From: Crambe crambe
Lineage: Eukaryota > Porifera > Demospongiae > Poecilosclerida > Crambeidae
Assembly (NCBI GenBank): GCA_963924555.1
Contig: OZ004587.1
Location: forward strand, 2,170,001 to 2,234,000
Length of the DNA stretch: 64,000 bases
Direction: 5' to 3'
In this document: piece by piece, positions 45,096 through 55,889 of the stretch
Position numbering within the stretch: position 1 is the stretch's first letter
Layout of the letters: each line of letters opens with the position of its first letter
Program-made: the position numbers and the translations under genes
The notes under the pieces: model-generated
The model's database searches: none
Seen by the model: the letters and a program-made list of their open reading frames with translations, nothing else
Told to the model about the DNA's origin: nothing

Positions 45096-45839
45096 GTACA
45101 TACTCACAACACTATTTTGTATAGTATACATGCGATATGCACGAGTTGTATAAGAGGAATAATACGTGTCTGATGACCCCTTACCAATTATAAAGAAAAT
45201 TCTTTTTGGGGCATTTCAAGATCTAAAAATGATCAAAATTGCAGCAAGGAAATTGTCCAGTAAATTGGCCTCATATTTTTCCAGAAACTTCTGAAATAAT
45301 AGATTCATTCAAAGAGGTAGGTACAACCTTACTATTGAATTCCCTCTCCATCAATACAAAAGTGCAGCCCTACCCCTATCCTATGTGTTTTAACAATGTG
45401 TCTATACTGTAGATGACTGATGCAGCTGTGAAGAAGACCACTACCATCAATGTAATTGATGAAGATACTACTGAGATCAAGGTATATACGTATGTGTACA
45501 TTAAACAAACCTCTTAAAATTCCAGCTGTTCAACTTGTGCTGAAGTATAGTCAACCTCCAACTTTCCTTAATCTGAGGGGACACCCCTCATCAAATTTAT
45601 CAGTGGAGGTACTTACCCAATTACCCTTTCATACATGTGGAATACTTTGCTCCTTGGATACTACACAGCATGTCCCCATGTTCCCTGCTGGCAGAGTATC
45701 TATGGTTACCAGGATACTCCTGGGATACTACACATACACTGTTGTGTATTCCCATATGACATATATTTCAATGTTTATGATTGGGGATGGAGTTTTGACT
45801 GTCTCAATTCAAATGAGTGGATGGTTTTTGTGTATGCAG

Positions 45840-45987
45840 GCTAAGCTGGTTGCCAGTGCTACGAGCAATCTGTGTGAAGCATATGGAGTGATGAACAGTA
45901 TAGTGGCTACCAAGGACGCGGCCTCTCCTCTGCTGCTCAGCTGCTCACCTGTCAGGTGAAGGCTGACGGAACAACAGGAGATTACAG
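45840..45987 (+). pseudogene. Talin I/LWEQ exon, copy 2
   Basis: The same exon about 0.9 kb later. It opens AKLVASATSNLCEAYGVMNS and closes with QVKADGTTGDY after a frame change. It keeps the NLCEA words that copy 1 has lost, while copy 1 keeps EAANGVVQG, so both derive from one better parent. Confidence 0.65.
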
Positions 45988-46727
45988 GTACATACTCACA
46001 ACACAGTCTTATATTGTACACATATTATGTGAGTGGTACTCATTTGATGACCCCTTACCAATCTTATTTAATATTACAGTAGGACCTCACCCCTTGGGAT
46101 TTTTTGTGTTTATAACGGTGAAATGTTCGTATCTTTGAAGCTAATATTTTAATGGAGTTAGCTGAATAAAGTGAGGTAAATTGTGGGTGTGGGTTTGTGC
46201 ACTGAAATCACTGTTTGGTTAACTGGTCAGTTTGTAACTCTGAGGTTCTAATGTATAGGCTCTGTTTCTAAGTCTGAAAATAAGCAGAGCCAATCACAGT
46301 TGAGAAGTGTCCAGTAAAGTGGTCACAGGAACTCCATGAAATAATAGATTTACTTGATCATTGAAAGTGGTTATAAAAGGGTAGGCACAACCTTGAAATT
46401 CAAAAAGCCTATAGTCCTGCCCTGCCCCATGTCCCATGTGTTTTAACAATGTGTTTTTTTCTGGTGCAGCTGTGAAGGCCACTGAGACATTAGTGAAAAC
46501 CTCTGCCAATGGAACTGACGATGATGCTAAGGTATGCACACATTAGACAAACTTCTTAAAATAGAACTACTGACTCTAATAGTCCACCCCCAAACTTCCT
46601 TTAATCAGTGGGGACATACTCATTAAATTCATTCTGTTATCTCAATGATCCTTTACCAATCAATGAGGTCTCAGACTATGATGAAGAAGCTGACGTAACC
46701 CTCAATTCAAACATATTTTTGGTTCAG

Positions 46728-46868
46728 GTGAAGGGGTGTGTAATGGAGGATTTCAGAAAGGAGCTGGAGGTGCAGGAAAGGATGGCTAAAATGCAGTGAG
46801 AGCTGGAGCTGGCCAAGGAGCAGTTGTACAAGATCCAAAAAAGCCAAGCACCAAGCCCCTCAACATGA
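46728..46868 (+). pseudogene. Talin-like C-terminal exon with one TGA
   Basis: Acceptor TTTTGGTTCAG. The frame VKGCVMEDFRKELEVQERMA KMQ meets TGA at 46797-46799, then continues ELELAKEQLYKIQKSQAPSP before a final TGA at 46866-46868. The TGA stands where an Arg codon (CGA) would be one transition away. This heptad helix corresponds to the dimerising C-terminal helix of talin. Confidence 0.6.
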
Positions 46869-47509
46869 TCTACATTTCTTGTGGAACTGCTAACGATAAT
46901 ACTGTAGTGATGATGTTTATGTTGTTTGAGAAAGTATTGATTTCCTCATTGCAATCGTTAGCTGATAACTGTCTATAATTATTATGTTGTCTCTCAAAGA
47001 AATGAAAATGAAACCTTCCAAATACTACTCTGCTATCAGTAATTTTGCAAGTACTGCTCCCATAGCATCAACCACAGTCCACTCCATTTACCTGAAATAG
47101 TACAGGAATGAACAAAGGATACTTCTCTAATCTCTACTGCTTTAATTACATTGTGATTAAGATGTTCCTCAATCAACACCCAATTATGACAAAAATAGCT
47201 ATATATAATGACAAAATGTGTCACCAAAATTATCGCTTTGATAGTGCAGCGCTGTTCAACAGTGACAAAACTTCCAATTCACCACCATTGATGAGAAAAT
47301 TAAATTTTAAAATAATTTCAACATTCACAAGTAAAATATTTAGAATGAGTGGGAGGTACAAAGTAAACTAAAGGAAAGGAGTGAAAAAAATGAAATGGCA
47401 TAAACAAAAACAGTTGTATAATTATTATACAAATAAAATAAAACTGTGAAAGGTGAAGTAAAATTAGAATAGAACATCATGGAACATTATAAAGATGGAA
47501 AGTTATTGT
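46869..47509. other. Gap between convergent genes
   Basis: No gene seen. It holds the presumed 3' flank of the talin-like remnant and of the ankyrin gene; it is AT-rich and a poly(A) signal could not be chosen with confidence. Confidence 0.4.
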
Positions 47510-49024
47510 TTATAAAGTACGCAAGTAATCCACCACCTCACTGTGACCCTTCGCTAGGGCATGCTGGAGTGGTGTCTGGTTGGAATTGTTCTTGACATTT
47601 GTAGGGCAATGGGCCTGTTCAACGAGATATTCCACTATTGCGAGATGACCTTCAATCGCTGCCCAATGGAGCAGAGTGTCTCCATTGATATCTTTATAAA
47701 TGGAGCCAGTATCTTTGTTTTGGGTTAGGTATTTCACGATGGAGAGATGTCCAAACTTAGCTGCCAGGTGCAGAGGTGCGAGTTTATGCTTGTCCAGAAT
47801 ATTGGGGTCACAGCCATGCTTCTCAATGAGGTTCTTGACGAGGTGGAGGTGACCCACTTGTGAAGCATGATGCAGTGGAGATCTTCCATACTGACCTGGA
47901 AGATGAGGACTGCACTGCATTACAGTGATGAAGTACTCCACCACATCAATGTGACCACCAATCGCTGCTGAATGGAGTGGAGTGTTTTTCCACTTATCTT
48001 GATATTTTACGATACTATCTTTATTTTTCGCGAGGTATTTCACGATGGAGAGATGTCCAAACTGAGCTGCCAGGTGCAGAGGTGTGAATTCATCACCGTC
48101 CTGAATATTGGGGTCACAGCCATACTTCTTAATGAGGTTCTTGACGAGGTGGAAGTGACCCTTAATAGAAGCATGATGCAGTGGAGATCTTCCATTCCAC
48201 CCTGGAAGATCAGGACTGCACTGCATTACAGTGATGAAGTACTCCACCACATCAATGTGACTATTAAGAGCTGCTTCATGCATTGGAGTATTGTTATAGT
48301 TATCTCTTGTAGTTAAGCATTTCCTATCTGCTGTTAGATATTTGACTGTTTCCAAGTGACCTTTCTGTGCAGCGAGATGTAGGAGGGTTTCTTGATTCGT
48401 GTCTGTAGAAGCTGGGTCACACCCACACTCCACTATCAAGTACTTGACAGTGGACAGGTGACCCTCCTGAGCAGCCATAAAGAGAGGTCCTCTACCATAC
48501 TCCCCTTCAGGAAGGTTGGGATCACATCCACATTCCTCAATGAGGAACTTGATGATATTGGTGTGACCCTTCAGAGCTGCCTCATGGATGGGAGGATTCT
48601 TGAACTTGTTGGGGAATGCTAAAATCTCCTGCATTGACATGGTTATTTTCATCCACTCTATCAAATGTTTGACGACTTCTAAACTACCACTATAACAGGC
48701 ACAGTGTAAAGGTAAATAACCATCTTCATCCTGTTCAAGGGGATTGGCATTATGCTTGTCCATTAAGTACTGGACGATGGAAAGATGTCCATATTCAGCT
48801 GCATAGTGTAAAGGAGTGGTTCCAGTCCAGCCTGGAAGTGAAGGGTCGTAGTGTAGATCCTCAGTGAGGAATTTAATTATCTCCAGCTTTCCATTTTCAG
48901 CTGCTATATGTATAGCAGTATCATCGTTGCTGTTCTTTGACAAGGGGTCGAGTCCCTTTGCTATGAGATCTTTCATTTTTTTCAGGTTTCCTTCTTTGGC
49001 AGCATTGTGTAGGTCTTTCTTTTC
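47510..49024 (-). CDS. Ankyrin-repeat protein, large last exon (15 repeats)
   Basis: One intron-free exon of 505 codons from an acceptor (TGACATGACAG) before 49024 to the stop at 47510. Fifteen ankyrin repeats of about 33 residues follow each other, with clear TPLHxAAxxGHLxIVKYL signatures; the first (DLHNAAKEGNLKKMKDLI) begins upstream of the first Met, so the Met at 48976 is not the natural start. Repeats 8-10 and 11-13 are a recent three-repeat duplication sharing HIDVVEYFITVMQCSP and SPLHHAS. Ankyrin arrays bind proteins; no catalytic domain is present. Entry is in phase 0, the same as the exit phase of the coiled-coil exon at 55141-55269, so those two are probably joined. The short ending (VVDYLRTL) closes the last repeat. 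Confidence 0.88.
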   Translation of the reverse strand, partial: EKKDLHNAAKEGNLKKMKDLIAKGLDPLSKNSNDDTAIHIAAENGKLEIIKFLTEDLHYDPSLPGWTGTTPLHYAAEYGHLSIVQYLMDKHNANPLEQDEDGYLPLHCACYSGSLEVVKHLIEWMKITMSMQEILAFPNKFKNPPIHEAALKGHTNIIKFLIEECGCDPNLPEGEYGRGPLFMAAQEGHLSTVKYLIVECGCDPASTDTNQETLLHLAAQKGHLETVKYLTADRKCLTTRDNYNNTPMHEAALNSHIDVVEYFITVMQCSPDLPGWNGRSPLHHASIKGHFHLVKNLIKKYGCDPNIQDGDEFTPLHLAAQFGHLSIVKYLAKNKDSIVKYQDKWKNTPLHSAAIGGHIDVVEYFITVMQCSPHLPGQYGRSPLHHASQVGHLHLVKNLIEKHGCDPNILDKHKLAPLHLAAKFGHLSIVKYLTQNKDTGSIYKDINGDTLLHWAAIEGHLAIVEYLVEQAHCPTNVKNNSNQTPLQHALAKGHSEVVDYLRTL

Positions 49025-49307
49025 CTGTCATGTCAGAGAAGGAAACAGTGTGAACCTCAATTTCATTAAATCTATGACTTAATAGAAATCTGGAAGTTCA
49101 TGTATCATGTCATTGCACATTTAGCTACTAATGATCACATCATCCCCTCATGTGAGAAAAAAGATCTCATAATGAAGAAGGATCTGGAAGTTTATGGATT
49201 GTGTCTCTACACATTGAGTTACATGAACTACAACATTGTTTATAAGTAACTGTAATTAGAGCTTGTAATGATTGTATGTAGCTAGTGAATACCTTTCTTA
49301 TTATTAT

Positions 49308-49606
49308 AAGGGAAAAAGCATTTCGTGAAATGAAAAAAGATGTAGGGATGACCACTGCTCAAAAAAGTAAGGAAACAAGAAGGATGGAAATGGGATCAAT
49401 CTTTGTTCTGTATATCCAGCAAACAATCCGTACATGTGCGTCGGGTAGCTTCAGATTATAGTGTAGTAATGTACGTATATGTAGGGATTGTTGGCTGGAT
49501 ATACAGAATAAAGATTGATCCCATTTCCATCCTTCTTGTTTCCTTACTTTTTTGAGCAGTGGTCATCCCTACATCTTTTTTCATTTCACGAAATGCTTTT
49601 TCCCTT
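49308..49606. mobile_element. Palindromic MITE, AAGGGAAAAA ends, copy 1
   Basis: A 299-bp near-perfect palindrome. It starts AAGGGAAAAAGCATTTCGTG and ends with the complement; the arms include GATGTAGGGATGACCACTGC and GGATGGAAATGGGATCAATC. Copy 2 (58718-59016) has the same length and nearly the same sequence, and partial copies occur at 50390-50500 and 50605-50690. It lies in the intron upstream of the ankyrin exon. Confidence 0.85.
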
Positions 49607-49849
49607 ATACTATGAATAATGATGATGATCCTGTGTCAGTACAATGATGGTCATAGCTAAAAGGTTATCACACATGTGCGGTACTTAACTGTTACAGAAA
49701 TTAATCCCATGTGTGCAGGTCACAGGTAACACTGCAACTGTGAAACTTGTGCTTATAATTCATTTTTTTCCATTGGGTATGAGAATATAATCTGATTGAT
49801 CAATTGCCATATGATATGAGCTAATATTGCATGTATAGCATACATTAAC

Positions 49850-50040
49850 AGAGAGAATGGCAGCTCTCTCTATGTAAGAATGATGCAGACTCCGCATATA
49901 CAATAACAATAGTGTAATTCCAGTGGACTCAACAAAAGCTACTGTGAATTATTATCCTGCTTACTCGAGCCTACTAAAACGTTTTAGGACCAGGAAGCTT
50001 AATACATATGGCAAGTCACTAGTCTATGGAGCACAACTTA
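49850..50040. mobile_element. MITE with GAGAG hairpin end
   Basis: Starts CAGAGAGAATGGCAGCTCTC and shares CAACAAAAGCTACTGTGAAT and TAGGACCAGG with 21186-21350 and 59880-59960. Non-coding. Confidence 0.55.
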
Positions 50041-50359
50041 CATTTTTATCGCTAATGTGCATGCGCACACAATTGATATCTAATTATTTGATATTATAAT
50101 ATTACTCAGCTAGCTAGATAGCTATCTCTCTACCCTAGCTCTAGATTAGCCTCGTGCCAGGCTCTCAGGCTAGCACTATATCTGGCTCAACTTGGGGATT
50201 TTGGATTCACTAATCCATCTAACAGATTTAACTGCCTCTGAGTATAGCTCACTGATAAAATAATCACACACTTCTTTTGTCTGTCCCTGCTTAGCTACAC
50301 ATAGAAGAATGAACTCCTACATTTATGTATACATGCATGAGAGAAAAAATGACCAGGAA

Positions 50360-50532
50360 CAAGTGTGGGGAAAATATTTCTGTGGAATGAAAAAAAAAAT
50401 GTAGGGATGACCACTGTTCAAAACAGTAAGGAAACAAGGGTAGGGATGAAGGATGGACATGGGATCAATCTTTGTATATCCAGCCAACAATCCCTACACA
50501 TACATCCTAGAAGGAGAGAGCAAACTTTTTTC

Positions 50533-50563
<31 letters not shown>

Positions 50564-50690
50564 GGGGGGAATTCCATAGTAATGAGAGGAAAACATTTCT
50601 GTGAAATAAATGTAGGGATGACCACTGCTCAAAACAAGAGTAGGGATGAAGGATGGAAATGGGTTTATTCTGTATATATCCCACCTAGCT
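50360..50690. repeat. Broken copies of the 299-bp palindromic MITE with a G-run
   Basis: Two pieces carry TGTAGGGATGACCACTG and GGATGAAGGATGGA in the same orientation, split by a TTTTTTTTGGGG.. stretch of about 26 G (50543-50569). Confidence 0.6.
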
Positions 50691-50738
50691 AATACATTTA
50701 CTCCCATAGAGGAAAGTGCTCTTACAGGGTAAAGTGCA

Positions 50739-51396
50739 GGGCTGTAGCCAGGATTTTAGGAAAGGGGTGGCTGAAGTACTTGTGTGTGGAAAATTTCTTT
50801 CATGGCCATGCCCACTTTTTCCTAACCATGCCCACTAGTGTCAAACCACCCCTGGCCTGAGGAGGATCACACATTTTCATTCTCCTAGGGCGGTCTTGCA
50901 ATGATCAACCTCTCGCATCATATCACTGTATGGTACCATGCAGGTTAATTTTAGTGGCTTATATATATATACATTTGCCTCATTTAGGTCTGCTTTCAAT
51001 TTGAATGATTGAGTTCTGTGTCATTATCCTTTGATAAACTGTCACATTTTAAGGGCAGGGGTCTTATAGCTAATCCGGGGATCACTGTACTGTTTGTCAT
51101 GTGCATGCTAATTGCTCACCACGAAACCCTCAGGAGAGTGAGTATAATGCCTTTAGTTGATGGGTTTGGTCTGGCCCTGGTCTCTTGAGAAACAACTGAA
51201 CATGAATAATGTTAATATTTTGCATTACTAGCACTCCACATGCTCGCAACTGTGCAGAACAAATAATTTATTGAGCACATTAATAATCTTCCTTAGCTAC
51301 TATTCTTATGGTATAATTATTTCCTGACTGAAAGGGGGGGGGGGGGGGGGGGGGGGGAGGCTCAAGCCCGCTGAGCCACCTGCTGGCTACAGGCAT
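50739..51396. mobile_element. hAT-type MITE, 658 bp, 8-bp TSD
   Basis: Ends GGGCTGTAGCCAGGATTT and (right end) CTGGCTACAGGCAT share CTGTAGCCAG. Flanks AAAGTGCA (50731-50738) and GAAGTGCA (51397-51404) are an 8-bp duplication with one mismatch. The right part holds a G-run (51337-51357). No transposase. It abuts the R1 repeat copy 2. Confidence 0.65.
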
Positions 51397-51410
51397 GAAG
51401 TGCATTTATG

Positions 51411-52226
51411 ACTCATAAACGCACTGTTCCCCAGGCTATGAATAACAACAGTTTTAGGTTTTCTGAAGCTGACTGTTGGAAGAAGATGATAATGAAGAGA
51501 TAATAATCAGATAACATTGTCATTAACTAGCTATTACTAAAGAGTCTATTTCTGTCTCTTTATTATGTTGGTAGTTTATAGCTGACTGTTGGAAGAAGAT
51601 GATTACACTGTTACTAAAGAACCTATTTCTGTCTCTGGGTAGTTTATAGCTGATTATTAGAAAATGAAGAAGTCATCTGGTACTGGGTCACAAGGAAATT
51701 TCATAGCTATTTCTTGCAATTTTCCACTGGAAGAAATTATTATCTAAGGCCCATTTGGTATTTTTTCAGTATTTTTTGGCGTCACACCTTCTGCTAGCTT
51801 AGCTAGCTAGTTCACCTTCGCTAGCAAACACAAGTGGGTGGAGGAAATCGTTAATAGCTGGGTGTGGTGGGCATGGGAGGAGTTCGAGTTGAGCCTCGTA
51901 CACGTAGTCGTCGTAGTCTTCGCAAACGGGCTCTAGAGCACGAGGCTCTGTATAGAGTTGGCATCTGAACAACCGCACACCCCAGGAAGTCCAGACAGGG
52001 ACAAGCCATGGCACGATTCTCGTTTTGTTTCGTAACTAAGGGGATAGCTTATAGCTAGCTAAAACTACAGACCGACCAATGAAATCGTGCGCCCTGGGGA
52101 TATATAACAGTTAGAACACGGTAGTCCTGGTGATTATGGCAAAATAAACAACCTTATCCTCGGGCTGCACCCTCGGATTCAGTTGTTTATTGGCCATAAT
52201 CACCAGACTACCGTATTTTAACTATT
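51411..52226. repeat. Dispersed 0.83-kb repeat, copy 2, ending in a hairpin
   Basis: Matches 4241-5066. It carries extra short insertions (for example TTATTATGTTG near 51560) and the terminal hairpin 52107-52226 with ACAGTTAGAACACGGTAGTC and its mirrored GACTACCGTATTTTAACT. Confidence 0.65.
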
Positions 52227-53988
52227 ACAATATCCAGCCTACATATACATACATTACTGCACTATTACCTGAAGCTACTTGGTGCCCAACTACCAAACTA
52301 TAGCTACCATGGTAGTGCTGCTGTTTGCTATCAATGTCAGTGTCTTCTTACTTTCCTTAGTCTGCTATTGAAGTGGCAAATGCAACATATACCAAATACG
52401 AAGTCACTGAGAAAAACCATAATTACTAGGGCAATGTGCAACGTTGATTTTGACAACAAACCAGCGAGCCAAGTAACCTATAGGCTAGCTGATAGGCTGA
52501 CTTCATGCTTCAGGCTTAGCTCAGATAGCAGAGACAGAGTCATGTAAGTGGTGGTAGCTACGTAGAAATACATAGAGATGATCTACCACAAGCACTTAGA
52601 TAAGCCAAGCACCTACAATCCACTTTGATTAGTCTAGTGCTTCTATGACAAAGGCTGAAAACAATCCAGCTCGCATTATGCACATGCAGGTGCTACTATT
52701 GCACGACACGTACCATACGTATGCCTTGGGCATTTTGGCTACAATTTCAATAGAGTCAGTTTGCTCACCCTGCTCACTCACTGCAATTACTATCTAAATC
52801 ATGCTCTTACAAAAATGCTCTGTTCTCAGTTAACCCATTACTTTCCCCTGTGAAGTGTGTTGTTATAACTGTGGTTGGCACAAGATCAATCAGATTTAAT
52901 AGTGTAATGATAACTACAAGTAATTAATCTGGCCATGACTTCAAAGTTGAGTGCCTTTCATTAGCTAAGTACGTAAAAAGCATTGTACCTAGTTATAGAG
53001 GAAGCATGTTAGATTATCATTAGTCATGCGCTTGCAGCTTAGAAGCAGGACAAAAAGGGATTTGGCATCACAATTTAATAAAAGTGCTATTTCTATAGTA
53101 GAAAAAAGATAAAGTAGATCCTGTTGGTTGAGATGTCGAACTATTTTAGATTATAGAGCCAATCAAAACAGCGAACGTCAGCTGTTAAAAAGCTAGCATA
53201 GCAACACATAACTATGTTTAAAGAGCTAGCTAGAGATGACTAAGAACAAATGCTTACTCAGTCATCCATTAAAAAAATAGCTAGCCTAACAGATAGCTAC
53301 GTCTAAGAGACGAACAAATGACAGCTCACTCACATCTCACATATTATCATTAGTGGGGGTGTGACCTGTGAGTACTAATGTATATGTAGAATGCCAGCTT
53401 GCAGTAACTGGCTAGAATATGCTAGCTACTTTCAGAAGTCAATGTTGGGTTTGAAACTTGGAATGTGGGTAATAAATTGACATGCTACAGTGCTACAGTC
53501 AGAAACTACAGTTTCATACTGACATGCACTTCATACTGAAGCCAAAAAAGTGATGCTCTACCTTGCAGAGAAACTCAACTGCTAAAGAAGTCATGATTGA
53601 TGTCAATTTCTTGAACTCTAGACTAAGTCTGTCTTGTACTTATTCCAGTTGTGAAAACCAAAGTCCAGGGCTAGATAAAGATTTGGCCAGAAAAAGCAAC
53701 ACTCCTGAATTTCAATTGCTTATAACGAGATATAAAACAGCCATAGCTTTCACTTATACCTAGTGACTTCTTTGCAAATTCTCTTCACCTGGCCTTTTCA
53801 CATGACTGCAATGTGATGCTAAATATCGATTGAGGCATGGGTCCTTTAGCGATTGAGTGTTTCATTATAGAGCATCTTTTTTGCAAGTAAGAAGTGCTAT
53901 AATCTAACTTTCTTTCTTCTCCTCCCCCTTTCATGTGTGTACAAGAGCCTGGGGATGAGGCTATCTGTGCAAATGCCTGCCTCATTAA
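52227..53988. other. Intron/intergenic stretch without assigned genes
   Basis: Contains a dispersed repeat piece near 52605-52740 (also at 14345 and 22360), a fragment of the inverted repeat of 26958 (53448-53480), and a TAGCCT-family right-end-like word (GAGCCTGGGGATGAGGCTA, 53945-53963). No exon found. Confidence 0.4.
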
Positions 53989-54760
53989 TATCTCCCTCAC
54001 CAATGGTTGTCAAAGTCTCAAACAACAACCATAGGAAAGATAATTTCATCCTATATAACGTCATTTAAATCATTTTTCTCACAATTGGATAGGAATTTTG
54101 CTATGCTGAATCTACTACATCAATTAAAAATCACTAATCAACGACCAACACTTATTTTCAACCACTCATTGAAAATCATAATATCAATCATCATCCGTTC
54201 CATTCTTTCTTTCAGTTTTGCTCCACTACATGTTAGGGCCCTTAAAAAATACTATTTTATAACAAATTTTGTAAAAAATGAATGAAACTTTTCTATCATA
54301 AGCTGCTTCACAATTAATTTTATTGGTGGAGTGGAACTGCTGCAGGTCCTTTTCGCTAGATTCAGGTGATAGTCAGACACAGTCTTCATTGGTCTGTTTC
54401 ATACTCCTACAGAATCCAGTCATAATCTATCCATACAGTCCTCACTAAACAATCACCAAATTCGACTTAAGTCGATAGCTTTCGTAGCTTTTAAGCGATC
54501 TTCTGAAGCCAATGGCGATGGGTAACTTGAGCTAGTAACTTACTTTCATACTGCAGTCGATAAATACTTGCTATTGAAGTCCTGTTTTCTCTCCAGAGCT
54601 TGTAAGTTTTTCCCATAGATTTTTTTAATGTAGCCATTTTTTAGACTCCATTTACGTTTGTTTACTACCGTAGACTTTTCTTATACAAAGTAGCTAGTCA
54701 ATAATAGGTGCTGCAACAGTCGATAATAGTTGCCGGTTGATAATCGGTAGCTTATACATT
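53989..54760. repeat. Dispersed repeat R2, second long copy
   Basis: Same-orientation copy of 19439-20088, a little longer through small insertions. Shared words include GTTCCATTCTTTCTTTCAG and TTTGTTTACTACCGTAGACT. Confidence 0.65.
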
Positions 54761-55140
54761 ACATGCATGACAACTATTATTTTTTGTATGGAAGTCTGCA
54801 AAATGTTGATATCCCTTTACCCAGATCCAGTCAAGAGAAAACAATTTTAGATCAATGACAATTGTTTAGAAATCTGGTATCAGCGAAATGTGATTGGATT
54901 CAACAAAAAGTACAATTTCATGCAAATTTTATAGCCTGTTAAAGTTTACAAGCTACATTCAAAATCAATTTCCAAACCAACCAAATCTGCTTTGGATTAG
55001 GATTCTGAAAGTATACTACTTAACAATAATAATCTTCAGCATGAAACTGTACCTTTCCTCAAATAATGGACCTTCTAAATCTGTTACTCTATTATTTACT
55101 GAACTCCGTAAGTCTCAATTTACTTAGTAGCTACACTTAC

Positions 55141-55269
55141 TTGTAACTTTTGAATAATCTGTTCTTTTTCTTTCAATTCTCTCTGCAGTTGTTCTTCATT
55201 CTTCTGTGTTTTTTCTTCCAATTTTCTCTGTTGTTCTTTATTCTTCTGTTCTTCTGTCTTCAGTTTTTT
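55141..55269 (-). CDS. Coiled-coil exon, probably upstream part of the ankyrin gene
   Basis: Acceptor ATGCATTCAG before 55269 and donor CAA/GTAAGT at 55140; 129 nt, 43 codons, phase 0 in and out, open. The peptide is Lys/Glu/Gln-rich with heptads: KKLKTEEQKNKEQQRKLEEK, then TQKNEEQLQRELKEKEQIIQ. The ankyrin exon 6.1 kb downstream enters in phase 0 and begins EKKDLHNAAK. Coiled coil followed by ankyrin repeats is a reasonable architecture. The join rests on phase, strand and order only. Confidence 0.62.
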
Positions 55270-55319
55270 CTGAATGCATTTGAAGGAAGATAATAATCAT
55301 AATAGTTCACTATATAAAG

Positions 55320-55889
55320 TTAGTGCTGGTCACATGACTTGTGACCAATCAGATCCTCTGAAAAGTGTGCTTTAAATCTCATAAAGCACACTTTTATGTG
55401 CACTAAGTATTTAGTGCACACTTGAGGAACTGTGCTGAAAGTACATAGGAGCCTAGTCTACCTTCTAGCCTCAGTCCCTAGTAGTCTCGCACGCCAGACC
55501 TTTCTGCGGACCAGAAAGGTCTGGTGCACGAGATTAAGTCCCTAGTGCTTACAGCAAGCCAATATCTTAATGTCTTCTTTTATAGACTTTAAAAACCTCA
55601 GAAATTTACCTCATTTATTTTTTTGAATATCATTAATTAGAGCATTCTTACTGAACCAAAGTGTGTCAGAGCTTGCTAGGTACTAAGGCTAGGCTAGGCT
55701 AGGGCGAGGGTTCTGTAAGGATCAACTGGAATTTGATTGGTCACAAGTCATGTGATCAGCACTAAAATATTTAGATCACTCTTTTCTAGCTCCATGTGTT
55801 TTAATGCATGGTGTACTCGAATGATGCTATAATGCTCGTGCAGGTGTATTAAAACACTTAGAGCTAGAAAAGAGTGAACTAAATATTAC
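55320..55889 (-). mobile_element. R3 element, copy B, carrying a 55-bp insertion
   Basis: Complement of 38346-38906 across nearly all of its length. It keeps the inner ends with TCACATGACTTGTGACCAAT and the front palindrome. Two differences stand out: the 55-bp insertion at 55482-55536, and the lack of copy A's 21-bp palindrome. Confidence 0.75.
55482..55536. mobile_element. 55-bp micro-MITE with perfect 9-bp TSD
   Basis: TAGTCTCGCACGCCAGACCT and its mirrored AGGTCTGGTGCACGAGATTA make a near-complete hairpin. AGTCCCTAG precedes it (55473-55481) and follows it (55537-55545). The other R3 copy has a single uninterrupted CTAGGGACT at the matching place, which confirms insertion. The ends resemble the TAGCCT family, which also makes 9-bp duplications. 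Confidence 0.85.

Larger units (their letters stand above)
37537..46868 (+). pseudogene. Talin-like 3' end, decayed and internally multiplied
   Basis: Plus-strand exon pieces in talin order: a linker exon repeated about six times (37537, 39143, 41847, 44092, 45413, 46470), one exon ending SEDGLISA (44685-44783), two copies of an exon starting AKLVASATSNLCEA (44941-45095, 45840-45987), and a final exon with KELEVQERMAKMQ and ELELAKEQLYKIQKSQ (46728-46868). Vertebrate talin, from memory, has GLISAARxVAxATNNLCEAANAAVQG, STAQLLVACKVKAD and a closing RELEEARKKLAQIRQQ in the same order; this is the actin-binding I/LWEQ (THATCH) module and C-terminal helix. Exons between KAD and the last one are missing, several exons have frame changes, and one in-frame TGA splits the last. 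The FERM head is not in the window. A working talin gene should exist elsewhere. Confidence 0.72.

Noticed and set aside
47972-48622. Plus-strand ORFs over the ankyrin exon
   Set aside because: Antisense shadows of the regular ankyrin codons; no independent features.
50365-50707. Gly- or Pro-rich ORFs
   Set aside because: Created by a G-run inside a broken palindromic MITE.
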